DNA of 64,000 nucleotides from the NCBI GenBank assembly GCA_032207245.1, contig CM063501.1, positions 61,734,793 through 61,798,792 of the forward strand, written 5' to 3'. The translations under genes were made by a program, and so were the position numbers. Each line of letters begins with the position of its first letter. Position 1 is the first letter of the stretch. A model generated the notes under the pieces. That model worked only from the letters and a program-made list of their open reading frames with translations. It ran no database searches and was not told where the DNA came from. Shown one piece after another: positions 1 to 14,104 of this stretch. Source of the stretch: Pardosa pseudoannulata. Taxonomy: Eukaryota; Arthropoda; Arachnida; Araneae; Lycosidae.

Positions 1-426
1 AAATGGATTAAAGCATGGTCAAAAGTAAGGCCGTAGGTAAGGGAAAGGATTTAGGGAACCAGTCCCTCCCCGAAATTTCAAAATTCTAAAAGACCGTTTC
101 GTAGAAAGAAAACTGACCACGTGTGTGAGTGTATCATTTGCCTAGCAGTGCCTAAACAACACTGTTTACAGAGACTTCTTCCAGCTATAAAAGCCTTGCG
201 GGACCGCGTGTTTTTATCCACTTAAGCAGAAACCCAAGCGCTCAAATGCGTGATCCTGAACTCAGATCTTATTATCTCCTAGGGAGGAACATGCCTTAAG
301 ATGTACAAATTCTATTGGCCCATGAGAACCAACCTATTTCTTCCTAGCACTTAGCTGGATCCCTTGGACTTTCGGTTCTAAATTACTATGCTTCTTGTAT
401 GCTTCTATCTTCTCTTAATGTTTTAC

Positions 427-429
<3 letters not shown>

Positions 430-474
<45 letters not shown>
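430..474. repeat. (AT)n microsatellite
   Basis: About 22 uninterrupted AT units, inside the 26-2846 element. Confidence 0.9.
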
Positions 475-478
<4 letters not shown>

Positions 479-1053
479 CTTGTCTTTAACTTAGATAAAA
501 CTTATCTCAGTATGTTCGTTTACCTACTAAGAGACTTATTAATATGATTACCTAACCTTGTACTTAATGTCAACTTAAACTTATTATGTGTTTTTCTCGC
601 TTTCACCGAACTCGTGAACCTTAGCTTATTATAAACTAAATTTTACTTATTATACCTCCTAACTTAACTTCGATTCTTGTCCTCAATACCGTGTTGCAAT
701 TTATCAGATATGTCTCATTCCATGCATTCACAGTAATCTGACTTAGAGGGCTTGGCACAGGGAAGTCAGGTACGAGAGCGATGTGTTTTTATCTACGCCA
801 ATTCCCTAGGGTCCTTCGGCTCAAGATCATTTTCGATAACCTATTGTTAGTGTTGTGAGCAGTGGAAAAAAACCGGGTTTTTGGGGAAGGGAATTTTGAA
901 AATTTCCAAAACATGGGAATTTTGAAGTATTTTGTTTGCGTTTATCCTAATCGCACAAGACAATTTTTACATTTCATAAATGATTTGATATTAATAGTTA
1001 ACTGGCAACTCTAATGAATAAACGTGTCAGGAAGCCAAACAGCCAAATAATTG

Positions 1054-1600
1054 GTTGGTTGGTTGGTTGATTGAAGTTTAATGGCGCTAAATCCTCTTGG
1101 GACAAACTGCGCCAAACAAGATGTGGCAAAAAACAAAAGGCAAAATTTAGATTAAAGTAACAAAAAAATATAACATTCAACACAAAGCATAAAAGATTGA
1201 GTTATATACAAATTGGAACAAGAATTGGAAATTGAGTGAAGAATTAAGATTTTAAGTTAGAAAAAAAATTAAAAAATTAACAGAAAAGTGAAAAATTGAA
1301 TGACAATCAAAAATCAGATTTCGGTATAAAAACCAGCACGGCGAAGAAAGGGAAACAAATTTGGATGTGGAGTTTCCCCAATGATTAAATTAAGATTAGG
1401 AGATTGATTACCAAAAAATTTTATATACAATGATTTAGAACAAACACAGGACGTTAAAATATGTGCGACTGTGTAAGGAGTCTTGCAATACGCACACTGT
1501 GCAGGAGCTTCACCCAGCAAGAGATGGGCATGGGTGAGCCTGCAATGACCCACTCGGAGACGAGTGAGTATTACATCATGTTTCCTAGAAGGGAGTTAAG
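1054..1600 (-). mobile_element. 5'-truncated non-LTR retrotransposon 3' end
   Basis: Flanked by 12-bp direct repeats GCCAAATAATTG (1042-1053 and 1601-1612). The minus strand encodes LTRLRVGHCRLTHAHLLLGE, then CAYC, VAHILTSC and GETPHPNLFPFL, the typical C-terminal end of RNase H-bearing I/Jockey-type elements (LRIGHTRLTH...C..C..H.L..C). It is followed by a 3' tail with GCGCC motifs and (CCAA)n. A broken ORF and truncation mean it is inactive. Confidence 0.72.
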
Positions 1601-1767
1601 GCCAAATAATTGAATAATTGGGATTAACTACCTATATTTGGCAAGGTATCATGTTTAGCATAAAAGTATGAGTATATTTTTCCTTTGACAAATATCCATT
1701 ATTTTTTACATAAATATTATCCAATATGTAGTGTCATAAAACCCATAAATCATTTTCTTGGATAACA

Positions 1768-1889
<122 letters not shown>

Positions 1890-2185
1890 AATTGGACACA
1901 AAATGTAACATTGTCATTTGATTACACCTTAAAATGATATATGCATTACAAAACATAATAAACTGTTATTTTAAATTTAATAATTTATTTTTATATTATA
2001 AAAGGAGGGGAAAAAGTTTAACATAAAGCAATTTAAATAATAAATAAGGATAAAAATAATGTATATAACTATTATATTAGCAATTAAAATTGAAGCAACC
2101 AGTTATGTGTTTGATAAGACTAACAGGGTAATTAATTACATAAGTACTACTATAAAATAATTTAAATGCTCATTGCTATTATTTC

Positions 2186-2270
<85 letters not shown>

Positions 2271-3327
2271 TGCCAAAAAAAAAAAAAAAACTCTTAGAAA
2301 CAATATGCTAGTTCTTAAATAGCCACTGGCCACTGTTGAAATAATAAATGTAAACATTATTAAATGAATTTCTTCCCAAAATTCCGCATTTATTCCCCAA
2401 AATTCCCGAGTTTATTCCCATCTCTTGAAAATTCCGGGTTTTTTTACATCTCTACCTATTGTAAATCGTCTTCCTGTTTCTGGTGCTCCATGGTGAATAT
2501 TTTAACACAGATTGCATCTTCTAAAATAGCTCCTAATTACGTTAGATTTGATTCTGGTATACAGCTAAATTAAAGACAAATTTAAACGAACAAAGGTAAA
2601 AACGGTTTTTAACATTAATTTTACTTTTAAATTCATTGTGCAGATGCTTCATTACTTATTCTAAGCTTTAAATTCATTACATTTTACTTTTCAATTATTT
2701 TGTTATTTTAAACTACATTGTATTATGGTACTCATTAGGGGTATACATACATATAAGAAAACCTGTAGTCTAACTCAAGTAACGTTCATAAAAGACAGTC
2801 TTTCCCCTTGGTCCTCCTCCGAAAATAATTTCTGGCTACGGCCTTGGTCAAAAGGGATATTTCCGCTGAAATCTGAATACCGGAAGTTTTCTTGAATTAT
2901 TTTTATTTACTTACATTCACTGAAAACAGCATTAAACGAAAAATATAAAAAAAGTATTTAAAAAAAATCCCTTTAACTTAACAAGAAAAGCGGTACAAAA
3001 AGTGCACTAAAAAGTAAAAATTTTGTTTGAGCTTTTAGTTATGCCGCTAAATGACGATACTAGTTTAAAATCGCTGCAACTGGGATTCCAAGTACGATGA
3101 ACAGTTTGCGTTTACCAAACTAATATTATATTCTTTCTCAAATCTATTTTTTTTTCTTTAAATGACTGAATATTGAACAGTCACAGGAATTGTACCAGTG
3201 GGCAAAATTTCATCTCTAGCGAATCAGGAAGGTAGTTAAAAACTGATTTCAAAATACCAACTAATACCCAAGCAAAGTAAAAGATTAAAAAAAAAAAAAA
3301 AAAAAAAAAAACTATCTCTAAGACTAG

Positions 3328-3797
3328 CAGGGCCGTAGCCAGAAATTATATTCGGAGGGGGACATTGTTTTTTTGTAAAGGATACTGCAGTAAAACTACA
3401 GGTTTTCTTATGTATGTATACACTTAATGAGTATCATAATGCAATGTGATGTGATTTTAAAATATCAAAATAACTAAAAGTGATATTATGAACATATTTA
3501 TATCCTTGAAGGAATCATGTAGTAACTACACAATGAATTAAATAGTAAAACTAACATTGAAAATATATTAACTATACATGGTATTAAATTCTAATTTTTA
3601 AAATAGAAGTATTTAAAAAAAAAAAAGGAAAAGGAAATTTTTTAATTTTTACCTGCATTTTAAAAAATATGTTTTTTTTTGTAAGCTAGGTAGATGACAC
3701 ACCCACACACATGGTCCATTTTTTCCCCACGAAATAGTCTTTCAGAATTTCGGAGGGGGACCAGTCCCCTAAATCCCTCCCCTTGCCTACGGGCTTG
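3328..3797. mobile_element. hAT-like MITE, 470 bp
   Basis: Perfect 8-bp direct repeats AAGACTAG (3320-3327 and 3798-3805). Ends CAGGGCCGTAGCCAG and, reverse-complemented, CAAGCCCGTAGGCAAG. Its two halves match the two ends of the element at 26-2846, which lies 470 bases away in the opposite orientation. Confidence 0.7.
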
Positions 3798-4211
3798 AAG
3801 ACTAGTAGTCATCAAAGGCGAATTCAAAATAAGTACAAGCATGAGCGCCATCTGGACATTTAGTAGAATAGAAGGGTTACTAATGACCCTCTCCACTATA
3901 TAAGTCCTTGTAGAAGACACTGACTTTTTGGGGTAGGAAGCACTTGAGTGGAATGAATTACAAAGAGAGAACTATATTGCAAATTATAGCATAGTTTGGG
4001 TTTGAGATTTTCATATTTGAATATGAAGTTGGTAGGCAACAAAACTGATGTTTTGAAATATGGATAAGATTTTTTGAGAATGAGAGGATAAATGAATGCT
4101 ATCGCCTCCCTTATTGATTCAGATAATTTGATTTCCTAAATATAAATCTAAATGTAAGTGATAAGGTAAAATGATTCTATACCTTACAAAAACTGAATTT
4201 TTAAATAAATA

Positions 4212-4976
4212 CAGGGTATCTGCCAAAATAAAATTTTTCAAATCCATGACTTTCCCTGATTTAGCGGATCATTTTCCATGACTTTAAAAAGCTTTCGTTA
4301 AAGTATATATGAATAAAACTTCTGATGTACATACAAATAAAATATATGATTTTAGAGAAATTACAGGAATTTTATCATAAAAAAACTATAAACTTACTTT
4401 GTAAGTGTTAATAAATTCACATGCATAAAAATAAATTGTTGTATCTACATACCTAAGTTTAATCATATAGCAATTTTTCAATCAAAATGTTTTCAATTTG
4501 GTATTATCCAGGTGACCATGAATAATAGACAAGTATAACCCTGTAACATTTATATACAATATCCCTAGAGATAAACTTATATTTTGTGCAAAAATTTTAA
4601 CTAATTTTTATTAAAAAATAATGAATATTATATTAATAAAATTTTAATCTACAATTTAAGAAAAATCCAGAATAATATACATTTACCCACCCATTAAGCT
4701 TTCTTGCTTTGAGTTTCCTTGGTGAACAAATTTTACTTGGCAATAGGGTCAATAAGATAATACATAAATACCAAACTCAGTAACTTCAGCCAAATGACAA
4801 GTAAAAATAGAATTAAACAATTCAATGCATTTTTATTTAATCGGTAGTTTAGCGGATCCATGACTTTCCATGACTTTTACTCATTTTACTTGAAAAATCA
4901 AGACTTTCCATGACAAAATTAATCCATTGTCTAAATCCATGATTTTCCATGACTTTCCAGGTGCGTGGAAATTATG
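4212..4976. mobile_element. 6-bp-TSD DNA transposon family, copy 1
   Basis: Starts CAGGGTATCTGCC and ends CCAGGTGCGTGGAAATTATG (degenerate). Flanked by TAAATA at 4206-4211 and 4977-4982. Inside each end the motif CCATGACTTTCC recurs in both orientations. CAGGG-type ends with a 6-bp duplication suggest a hAT6-like group; Dada-type is an alternative. No coding capacity. Confidence 0.7.
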
Positions 4977-4982
4977 TAAATA

Positions 4983-7850
4983 ACATTGAAAACTTTTATA
5001 TTAGAGCAACAAGTCTCACATTGTGACAAAAGGGCAAAAAAAATTTTATAAATTAAACACTTATGCACATTATATGGGTTTAAAAATGGATTTTTAAGAG
5101 AAATATAACAAGTGGCACACTTTACACCTAAAAATCTTAAATATCAATTTAACTGGTACACTAATTAAAAAAGGTTCACCATTCCTGGCTAGGGAAAACT
5201 CGGATGAAATGCTCTGTTTTGAATGTTTATGGATAAATAAAAATGATAATAGAGTTAATTATAAAATTTTTTAATTTTCTTTAAATGTTGTATGAGTTTA
5301 AAATATGGATTATTTCTAAATTTAACTTAATGAGACCGTAAATAAACTATTGAAAAATGCCAACATTTAAATATCTTTACTTTTCTTATGATGAAATAAA
5401 TAATTGAATGCAACAAATGAATCCAATATCAAAAGACTATAAATAAATTTATAGCTAGCAATGTTTGAAATCAGAAATACAATTATGATCTATTAAATGT
5501 TATTACATGCACAATATTATATATACATTATATACAATTATCCTTACAATTTCCCAACATAAATGATACACACAAGTTAAAACAATCAAATAATAACAGA
5601 CTGGGGAAAATCAGTGTTTAATCATACTATTAAAATAAGAAAGAAATTGTAAAAAGAAAGGAAAAACATTTTAATTTTAATCGAGCAATGCTATAGAATT
5701 GCATAAAACTTTATTTACATGAATATACTACAGCATACCTCTCAGACCATAAATGACTTTCAGAATGGGAAATTACGGATGATATAACATAATATTAATT
5801 CTCTTATATACAAAACCATACTCCCAAACTATAAAATATCCATATATTACAGTAATATTGCATATGAAATATTTTGACTTTTCCATTAGTAAGTATTTTA
5901 GGAAAGATGAATACAGGTTTACTTTTGGCAACAGTTTAAAAATATGATTTTACCTTAAAAGTTTAGCAATATATTACTAAAGTAGATAACAGTAAACTGA
6001 TATTCAATACAGTTCTTAGGAAGTGCAAAACCATTGATAAACTTACAATTAAGAGATATTTGAGCTTTTTTTAACTGCTAAAAATAATCTATATTTTCAA
6101 CTTTCAATAACTTAGGAAAAATAATAACCTTAAATTGTTTTTTAATTTTTAAAGTATTAAATATTGCAACTTCTTTGTATTTTGAAATTCAATTTAAAGC
6201 ACACTCAAGAAAATAAAGTTTATTTAAACAGTTCATTTAATTAAAATTAAAATTTTAAAATGTAAAAAAAATTTAAATCCATATAACCTTTTTAAAATAC
6301 CAATAACTGTGCTCCAAACCATATATATATATATATATTTTTACACCTATTACAGCATACTACGCAAGACTTTTCATTTTTCAGGTATCACTAAAATTAT
6401 CATATTTCACAAATGAAATTTTACTGACTCTGATGAAAAAATTATTTTAACAGTTTCTTGTATATACATATGTGTGTCTTTATGTATATATAAGAAATAA
6501 GCGATTTATTTCTAATTCTGTCCAGTTTTATTATATATCTTACAAAAACCTGTATAAAAATTTACTTTTTGTATGTTAAATACAAAAGTCTTAACATTTT
6601 TAATACATGAAATTCAAGATAAATAAAAGAAACCTGTAGAAAAAGCTATTTGAACCTTTCATTCATTAAAAAAGCTCCTATTAATGAAATCTTATCCATA
6701 AATAGCTATTAAAATGATTAGTATACAGATTTTAAATTTTCCTTGCAATAGTAGATAGGTTAGACAATTTGGACAAATTAATACACACACATATATAGAT
6801 ATACACTACATATGGGTGCCATGTCCCATCAAAATGTTATAAATTTAAAATATACTTTTGCTGACTAATTTTTTTCTTTTAGCTTTTAAAACTAAATATG
6901 ATACAAGATAAGGCAATATATAAAAAACAACATTTTTTCTCTTCACTGCGATGGGCTTTTATAAACTTGTTTATGACTAGAAAGATTTGCTACAAAGGTT
7001 AAATTTTATTTTTTTTTTTATGGTTTGAAATCTGTCCTTTCACAGATATATCTCTTCATGCATATTTATTTTAGAAAAGTAAAAAAGGAAAGTGTATATT
7101 TAAAAAAAAAAAAAAATACAAGCAGAATCCTAATATAAAATCAATAAAACAGTTCCTGAAACCTTGATTGCTTTTAGTTAAAAATATATTTGACATGAAT
7201 TTAAAAATTAAGCATTTAACATTGAAAATTATATTGCTCTACGCAAACTCCTTTCAAATGAAAGATGGTACATAAAAGCTATGTCGTGGCTATGGGTAAT
7301 AATTAAGTTAGGATCCATAAGTTAATGGGTCATAACTTAATTATTAAAATTAAGTTATGATCCATTAACTTAATTTTAATAATTAAAATATTAAATTGGC
7401 AAATCATTACATAATATTGATTTGCAAGGTATATTTCATTCTTTTAGTAAATAGCCAAAATTCTTTATTTTAATACAGCTTTTATTTATTATAAGGATAA
7501 AAGAAAAATAAAACCATCTGTCTTTAACAAACACTACATAGAATGCAAACAATTTAAAGCAGTAGTTCTCAGTTTCCATAAACCCTAAGATTGAAATGAT
7601 CTCTTGAAAAATCCATTTATTGCATAGATAGAAATTATTAACAGTTATAATTTAAGGTCTACAGTTAAAACTGTCATGGTTACAATGCATTCTGTGTTGT
7701 ACAAGTGTACTTAAATATATTTTGTAAAATTCAACTGCACTTCTAGGTATTTTTTAATTAAGTAACCGAACGTAATAAATTGCATAGATAGAAATATTTA
7801 ACAGGTATGATTTAAAGTTTTAAATGTCATGGTTACAATGCATTCCATAT
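4983..7850. other. AT-rich stretch without recognisable genes
   Basis: Only short low-complexity runs and the palindrome at 7319-7371. I see no exon or repeat with a copy elsewhere in the window. Confidence 0.5.
7319..7371. repeat. 24-bp inverted repeat with 5-base loop
   Basis: Arms 7319-7342 (AAGTTAATGGGTCATAACTT and on) and 7348-7371 pair with one mismatch around the loop ATTAA. Probably a MITE relic or cruciform-prone palindrome. Confidence 0.6.
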
Positions 7851-7856
7851 TATACA

Positions 7857-8878
7857 CAGGGTATCTGCCAAAATAAAATTTTTCAAATCTATGACTTTTC
7901 ATGACTTTCCCTGATTTAGCGGATAATTTTCCATGACTTTAAAAAGCTTCCGTTAAAGTATATATGAATAAAACTTCTCATGTACATACAAATAAAATAT
8001 ATGCTTTTAGAGAAATTACAGGAATTTTATCATAAAAAAACTATAAACTTACTTTATAAGTGTTAACCCTTTCCCTGGCGGCAGGGAGTATTTAAATCCC
8101 ACCTTGGTTTGGTTTGGAGTGCTACGGTCTACCTTTTTTCAACACGAGGGCTAAAAATCCTGCCTTGGTCTGGCAGGCAATTTAACAATTAAATGGCTGA
8201 AAAGTATGCATTAAAATAAAAAATTTCCAAGCGTGAAAACACGCCTTTGCCAGGAAAGATTTGGATTTGTCTTGGCGTGTTATCACACCTACGCCAGGGA
8301 AAGAGTTAATAAACTCACATACATAAAAATAAATTGTTGTATCTACATACCTAAGTTTAATCATATAGCAGTTTTTCAATCAAAATGTTTCCAATTTAAA
8401 TTCAGGGTACTTTGGTATTATCCAGGTAACCATGAATAATAGTCAAATATAACTCTATAATGTTTATATACAATATCCCTAGAGGTAAACTTATATTTTG
8501 TGTAAAAATCTTAACTAATTTTTATTAAAAAATAATTATTATTATATTAATAAAATTTTAATCTACAATTTAAGAAAAATCCAGAATAATATACATTTAC
8601 CCACCCATTAAGCTTTCTTGCTTTGAGTTTCCTAGGTGAACAAATTTTACTTGGCAATATGGTCAATAAGATAATACATAAATACCAAACTCAGCAACTT
8701 CAGCCAAATGACAAGTGAAAATAGAATTAAACAATTCAATGCATTTTTTTAATTGGTAGTTTAGCGGATCCATGACTTTTACTCATTTTACTTGAAAAAT
8801 CAAGACTTTTCATGACAAAATTAATCCTTTGTCTAAATCCATGATTTTCCATGACTTTCCAGGTGCGCGGAAACCATG
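7857..8878. mobile_element. 6-bp-TSD family, copy 2, carrying a nested TTAA insertion
   Basis: Flanked by TATACA at 7851-7856 and 8879-8884. Starts CAGGGTATCTGCC, ends GGTGCGCGGAAACCATG. Nearly the same interior as copy 1 apart from the insertion at 8067-8305. Confidence 0.75.
8067..8305. mobile_element. piggyBac-like MITE nested in copy 2
   Basis: Inserted at TTAA (8063-8066 and 8306-8309). Inverted ends CCCTTTCCCTGGCG and, reverse-complemented, CTCTTTCCCTGGCG. The uninterrupted site (GTGTTAATAAA) is visible in copies 1 and 4, which proves insertion with TTAA duplication. A SINE fragment with TTTGGTTTGGAGTGCTACG (about 8105-8155) sits inside it. Confidence 0.7.
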
Positions 8879-8884
8879 TATACA

Positions 8885-11800
8885 GTACTTCAATATATTT
8901 AGTAAAACTCAACTGCACTTCTAGGTATTTTTTAACCAACTAACCAAGCATAACATTTATTTTTAGGCTGTTCAATAAGCAATAAAACTCATTTTATTGA
9001 AATAAAACTCATCACAATAATAATTTCTCTAGAATAAAAGAAATAAAGGTGCCTCTATTAACAAAATTAATCAAAGGGTGCATATGGACTAATTTGCCAC
9101 AGTGTCACATGAAATACTTGTTTTATGACACTTACAAGTATGGCCAGACATATACATGGAAACATCCTTGAAGCCACATTATGCAATCAGATTCTATGTT
9201 TATTCATAAAAAAAAAAAATAGCATCAGATACTTTTAACATGATTCTCCCAGCTTTTAATGAAGCAATGTCAACAGCTAATGTCTGACACACCAGTAACT
9301 ATCGCCAACAAGGATTACAACATTATATGCAAGTCAAAGAGAAACATCCCTCCCTGAAGAACGGCTACTGAATAATAATTTAGTCATATATTGTTCAGTA
9401 ACATGCATTTGACAGATGAACAACAAGGAGATTAAAGGATGATGAAGAGGCCATTATTTCAAACTAACAAAGTATATGTAAAATATATAGAAGCAATTTG
9501 GAAACAACTCTCAGAAACTAGACTTTAACATTTGTTTAATGAATCATCAGAACAATGGGGCAAATACATTGCCTCACGATAGTTACTTAAATTAATAATA
9601 ATAATTATGAATACATGTAAATAATAATAAGTAGTCTGTTTTCGGTATAGTCTTTTTACTTATTGAATAGCCCTTGCACATCACTGCACCTAAAAATCAA
9701 GTACATTTTTATATGATTTTATCCTCTGATAATCAATGACATATCCAGTAAAATGCACATGAGCACAACAGCAATTAAAATGACTAGTCTCCTAGTCACT
9801 TTGTTCCCCAAACAGTTTTGAACTTTGTGATCACCTATTGGTCTAAAGCTGAAATTTTGAGATATGCTCCAACAGAAATAAGATACAGAAACAAAATGAA
9901 AGCCAGATTCAATCTTCAAATATAATGTCAAAATTGTAACAGATCATGAAATCAGAGCAGCGGCAGCATGTCTCTCAATAGCTCTAGTTTATTTACCCTC
10001 ATAATTTTCCTTTAATCATGATTTATTACAATGAAAAATCTTTTAATGTTTTATTTCTTTCATTCAATAAAAACTAAGTATTATAAAAATGTTTCATTTA
10101 GTATCAAATTAAAATTAGAAAAAGGATGGAAACTATAATTAAAAAAAAAGTGTAGAGTTACTTGAAGTTTTTCAAATAAAGATTTCACAATCATAAAAGA
10201 TTGGGAAACATTGGTTTAAGGCAATATAGTTTCTCTAAAGAACTGAGTCAACTGATGATAAATAAACATATAACCAACTTTTTGGAAACAAACATAAAAA
10301 TTACAAGTGCAATATTGTTTAAGATACTACTCATTTTGTGATTTGGTAAATTATATTTCTAATATTAGGTAGATAATATGTACATAAGAGAAAGCAACAA
10401 TTTAAACAGGAATTTACTTTAAAATACTGAGGAGTGGTTTACTAAACAGATATAACACAACGTCACAACCAGAAACTCTTCAGGGATAGACCAAAGATTA
10501 AGCTGCTCAGAAAAATGGTTTAAAATACAATACTACTATTTATATTTACTACTTATGAGTATTGTTAGATTTTAATGTATTAAGTGATTAATTTACTCAA
10601 GGAATTAACACTGATCAAATTAGAAAACTGAATGCACAATTCTGATATGATATAAGTGCAATTAAAGTTTTGCTATGTATTTAAATATAACCTTACAGTA
10701 ACTAAATTCTATCACTTCCTGCTGAGAAAAAAGAAATCTAAGTATAGCTGTTAATAAAATTCCAAATACATAAAAAATCGACAACTAAAAGGATTAGAAA
10801 AATGGTTTTTTCAAGCTTTTCTTTTCTGTTGCTTTTAATTTAGAAAAGTCAGTTAATCTATCAACTCTCTTTACATTCACATTGTCAATGAGATTATGTG
10901 TTATAAAATTATAAAAGGTATACTAAAAACAAAATGTATAACCAAAAGGATTATTTCCATTATAATTCTGTATAAAATTAAATGAAAGGTTATTAATATT
11001 TTAAGATACTCTGCTATGTTGCATATTTACTTTCACAGTTCTAAATGCCCACATTTAATTCAAAGTTTGCAGTAATGTATGAATTTTAAAAGTCAACTTC
11101 TTTTTATAAATTTCAAGAAGTATTTTTAGTCTACTATTTATTTAATAGTGCAATATTTGAACATAATAAGTGGTGAGGGACATCCACCACCTTTTCTAGG
11201 AGTGAAATAATCTCTATCATTGTACTAATATTTAAGAGATTTATATTTAAAAAAATATTTTTATTTTGGATAATTTTTTTCAGTGAAAAAAAATATTTAT
11301 ATTGCCTCAGTCAGTATTATTTGAATAATATTTAAAATATCATTGGATTAACAAAAAATTTCCTTCTAGCAATAACAGTTTTTAGATAATTTGTTAATAT
11401 TTAATATCAAAACGTATTTAGAATTAAATTTTGTTTTCTAATTTGAAAAAAATTTTAATTTTAGAGAAAAAATTTTTTTACAGTTTAGCATTTTCCATAC
11501 TCTAGAAATCTTATCTCTATAATACAACATTTTGTAGAGAAGATGACCACCATACTTAGCTTCTGCCTTGGGGGACAGAAACTTATCCAACACCACTGTA
11601 ATACAACGAGTATGTGATCCCTTCCCATACACTTCAAACTATTAGAATTATCAGTACATTGTTTATTTTTTCCGAGTGTGTGTGACCCCATACCCTTTTT
11701 TCCCTCTGGCCCAGCAATGATATTAGAATTGACAGTCTTAACAGTTTACTAAGTAGTAAATATCAAAAGATTGATACACTCACCAGAAGTTTCACATTGG

Positions 11801-12705
11801 TGGATCAGTCATCTCGAAAGGGTTAAAACACATACACACCCAAAGTTGATCCTTCTCAAACCCCTTTATTCACCCACTCATTCCCCTCATTAATGACCAG
11901 TAAAGCAATTAAATATTTGGTAGACCCTAATTATGCAATAGAAGCTTTAACAGAATTTCTCTATATAGGCCCTCGAATTTTTAATGATGCAATAAAACAG
12001 ATTATGAATGGTAGATATTTTAAAAATATATTGGTTCCTAGACTTTAGTTAAAGAAATATAACAAAAAATATATAATAGTGAAATAACTACAAATTTAAC
12101 CTTTATTTGAGGAATTTCCAATTTTTATGACCTTACAGTAAAATGTGATTGAAAAACAATGTTTTGTGTTATTTAAAATGCAGCAAATTAATGTTTTAAT
12201 TTTGCATTTTTAGTAATTTAAAGCATATATCTTTCAATATTTTTCAGCATTTACATGCAATGTAAAAATGAGACATAATTAAAATTTTGATAAGAACAAA
12301 GATTTGACAAAATTGTTGTAGAAACAAAATTACTTTTCCTAAATCCTCAATTGTTCTCCCTAATAACAAGAAGAGTTTCTTTTTGTTTTTACATAGTTTT
12401 GTCACTAAGACCACTAAAATGTGATTTGAAACATAACTTCAATGTCTAGAAGATTTAAGAAATTCATTTATACCAGTTGTATTTCATTTCATTAAAATTT
12501 CAGTTTTTCATTACTAAATTTTTAAAGTCATACATTTGGAGTTTATTAGAAGGAAAAATATTTTTCTATTTAAATAAAGCATATCCATTACATCTAACAT
12601 TGGTAGCTAACAAATTTATGTCACAATAATGTCTTAATAATTTCCCAACCCAACTGTTATACGGATATATATTTTAATTTGTATGTGCACTTGTGTGTAT
12701 ATAAG
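8885..12705. other. AT-rich stretch without a supported gene
   Basis: A minus-strand open frame (9719-9931) ends in a hydrophobic segment (LVILIAVVLMCILLDMSLII) but has no good splice or start context. Overlapping minus frames near 11438-11691 (GRDHILVVLQ, KAEAKYGGHLLYK) may be a decayed repeat. Neither is called. Confidence 0.4.
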
Positions 12706-12711
12706 TACATA

Positions 12712-12905
12712 CAGGGTATCCGCCAAAATGAAATTTTTCAAATCCATGACTTTCCCTGATTTTAGCAGATCATTTTCCATGACTTTAAATATATTTTGTT
12801 AAAGTATATATGAATAAAACTTCTGATGTACATACAAATAAAATGTATGTTTTAAGAGAAATTACAAGAACTTATGATAAAAAATACTTTATAAATGTTT
12901 ATAAA

Positions 12906-12956
<51 letters not shown>

Positions 12957-13144
12957 CAGCCACTTCCGTTCAGAAAGGAAATTACTTGCAGAGGAATTTT
13001 TTTTTTTAATGGTTGCTTTGCGGATCCATGACTTTCCATGACTTTTACTCATTTTACTTAGAAAATCATGACTTTCCATGACAAAATTAATCCATTGTCT
13101 AAATCCATGATTTTCCATGACTTTCCAGGTGCGCGGAATCCCTG
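12712..13144. mobile_element. 6-bp-TSD family, copy 3 (short)
   Basis: Flanked by TACATA at 12706-12711 and 13145-13150. Its interior is replaced by an (AT)n array at about 12909-12954 joined to GCAGCCACTTCCGTTCAGAA, a segment shared only with copy 5. Confidence 0.75.
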
Positions 13145-14104
13145 TACATATACACATTTTCCCCCTTGTGGATTTTGAAGAAATATGTCACAAAGATTGT
13201 GAAATGCATATTTATAGCCCTAGTTTTTTTTTAATTTCATAAACAATTTGTATTTTCTGTCTATGCCTACAGAAAATTCATAGATAAATGCTATGCAAAG
13301 GGTATGCATGTCACTTTCTGAATCCATAACAAGTATCATCCTTCAAATAAAAAATATACCTTATATTGTAAAAGTTTTTTGGACTTTTTATACACCCAAA
13401 GAGGGAGGATCAGCTTAAAGACAGATAGATGGAACAGACATAGTATATGTCATGTTTGATGTTTTTTTGCCATTGCCAACAATAAGTCATTAAATAGGCA
13501 AATATAAACAAAACGATTTTTTTAAATAAAAAACCACCTCAGAAAATGAGATGGCAGAAAATAAATAAAATTTACAAGGACTTATCTGTGTTACAGTCAT
13601 GCCAAAATAACAATACTATAATTTGTAGCAAATTGGCTAATCTTCTAAAAAAAATGTACTTCTACACCTCAGACTCAGATAATGATAAATTATCAAAAAT
13701 AGCACCTTTTTAATTTCTTTTAAAGTTTATATTGCTTAAATTTAGAAAAAAATTGCCACCTTCAGAGAAGATTACCAGAGTTGAAATTATTTTCATTGGC
13801 ATCTAAGAGAAAATATCACTGATTGCCTGCATGATCTAGAGCAGGTTTCTTAAACTGGGTGCTGCAGCAGTAATCTAAAAAAGTCAGCATAAAATTATGA
13901 AATTAATAAACACAGCACAAAGCTATTTAAAAATTAAAATTTATTTTTTCCTTGCCACTGTCAAAGACTGTTAAGAGATGTCCTTGTATTTGTCTCAAGG
14001 TGTGACTGATCCTCTACCTCTATGGTACTAAAGTTGAATGCCACAGGAAAAAAGAAAGAAGAAAAGATGTTGGCCTAACATCTATTATTTTACAGTAATT
14101 TGAT

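Noticed and set aside
3660..3920. Minus-strand frame of 86 codons with RRQGEGFRGLVPL
   Set aside because: Mostly the terminal part of the hAT-like MITE and its flank; no coding signature.
9719..9931. Minus-strand frame ending in a hydrophobic helix, considered as the last exon of the zinc-finger gene
   Set aside because: A phase-compatible acceptor would be a poor CCAATAG, and the sequence does not continue the zinc-finger pattern. The exon at 18545-18615 fits much better.
11438..11691. Two overlapping minus-strand frames
   Set aside because: No domain or splice support. The repeat-like wording (GGGTATGGGGTCACACACAC) suggests a decayed element, but no second copy is in the window.
12810..13157. 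Open frames with long Tyr-Ile repeats
   Set aside because: They are translated (AT)n microsatellite inside transposon copy 3. The same applies to similar frames near 2136, 15715, 16372, 20358 and 39449.
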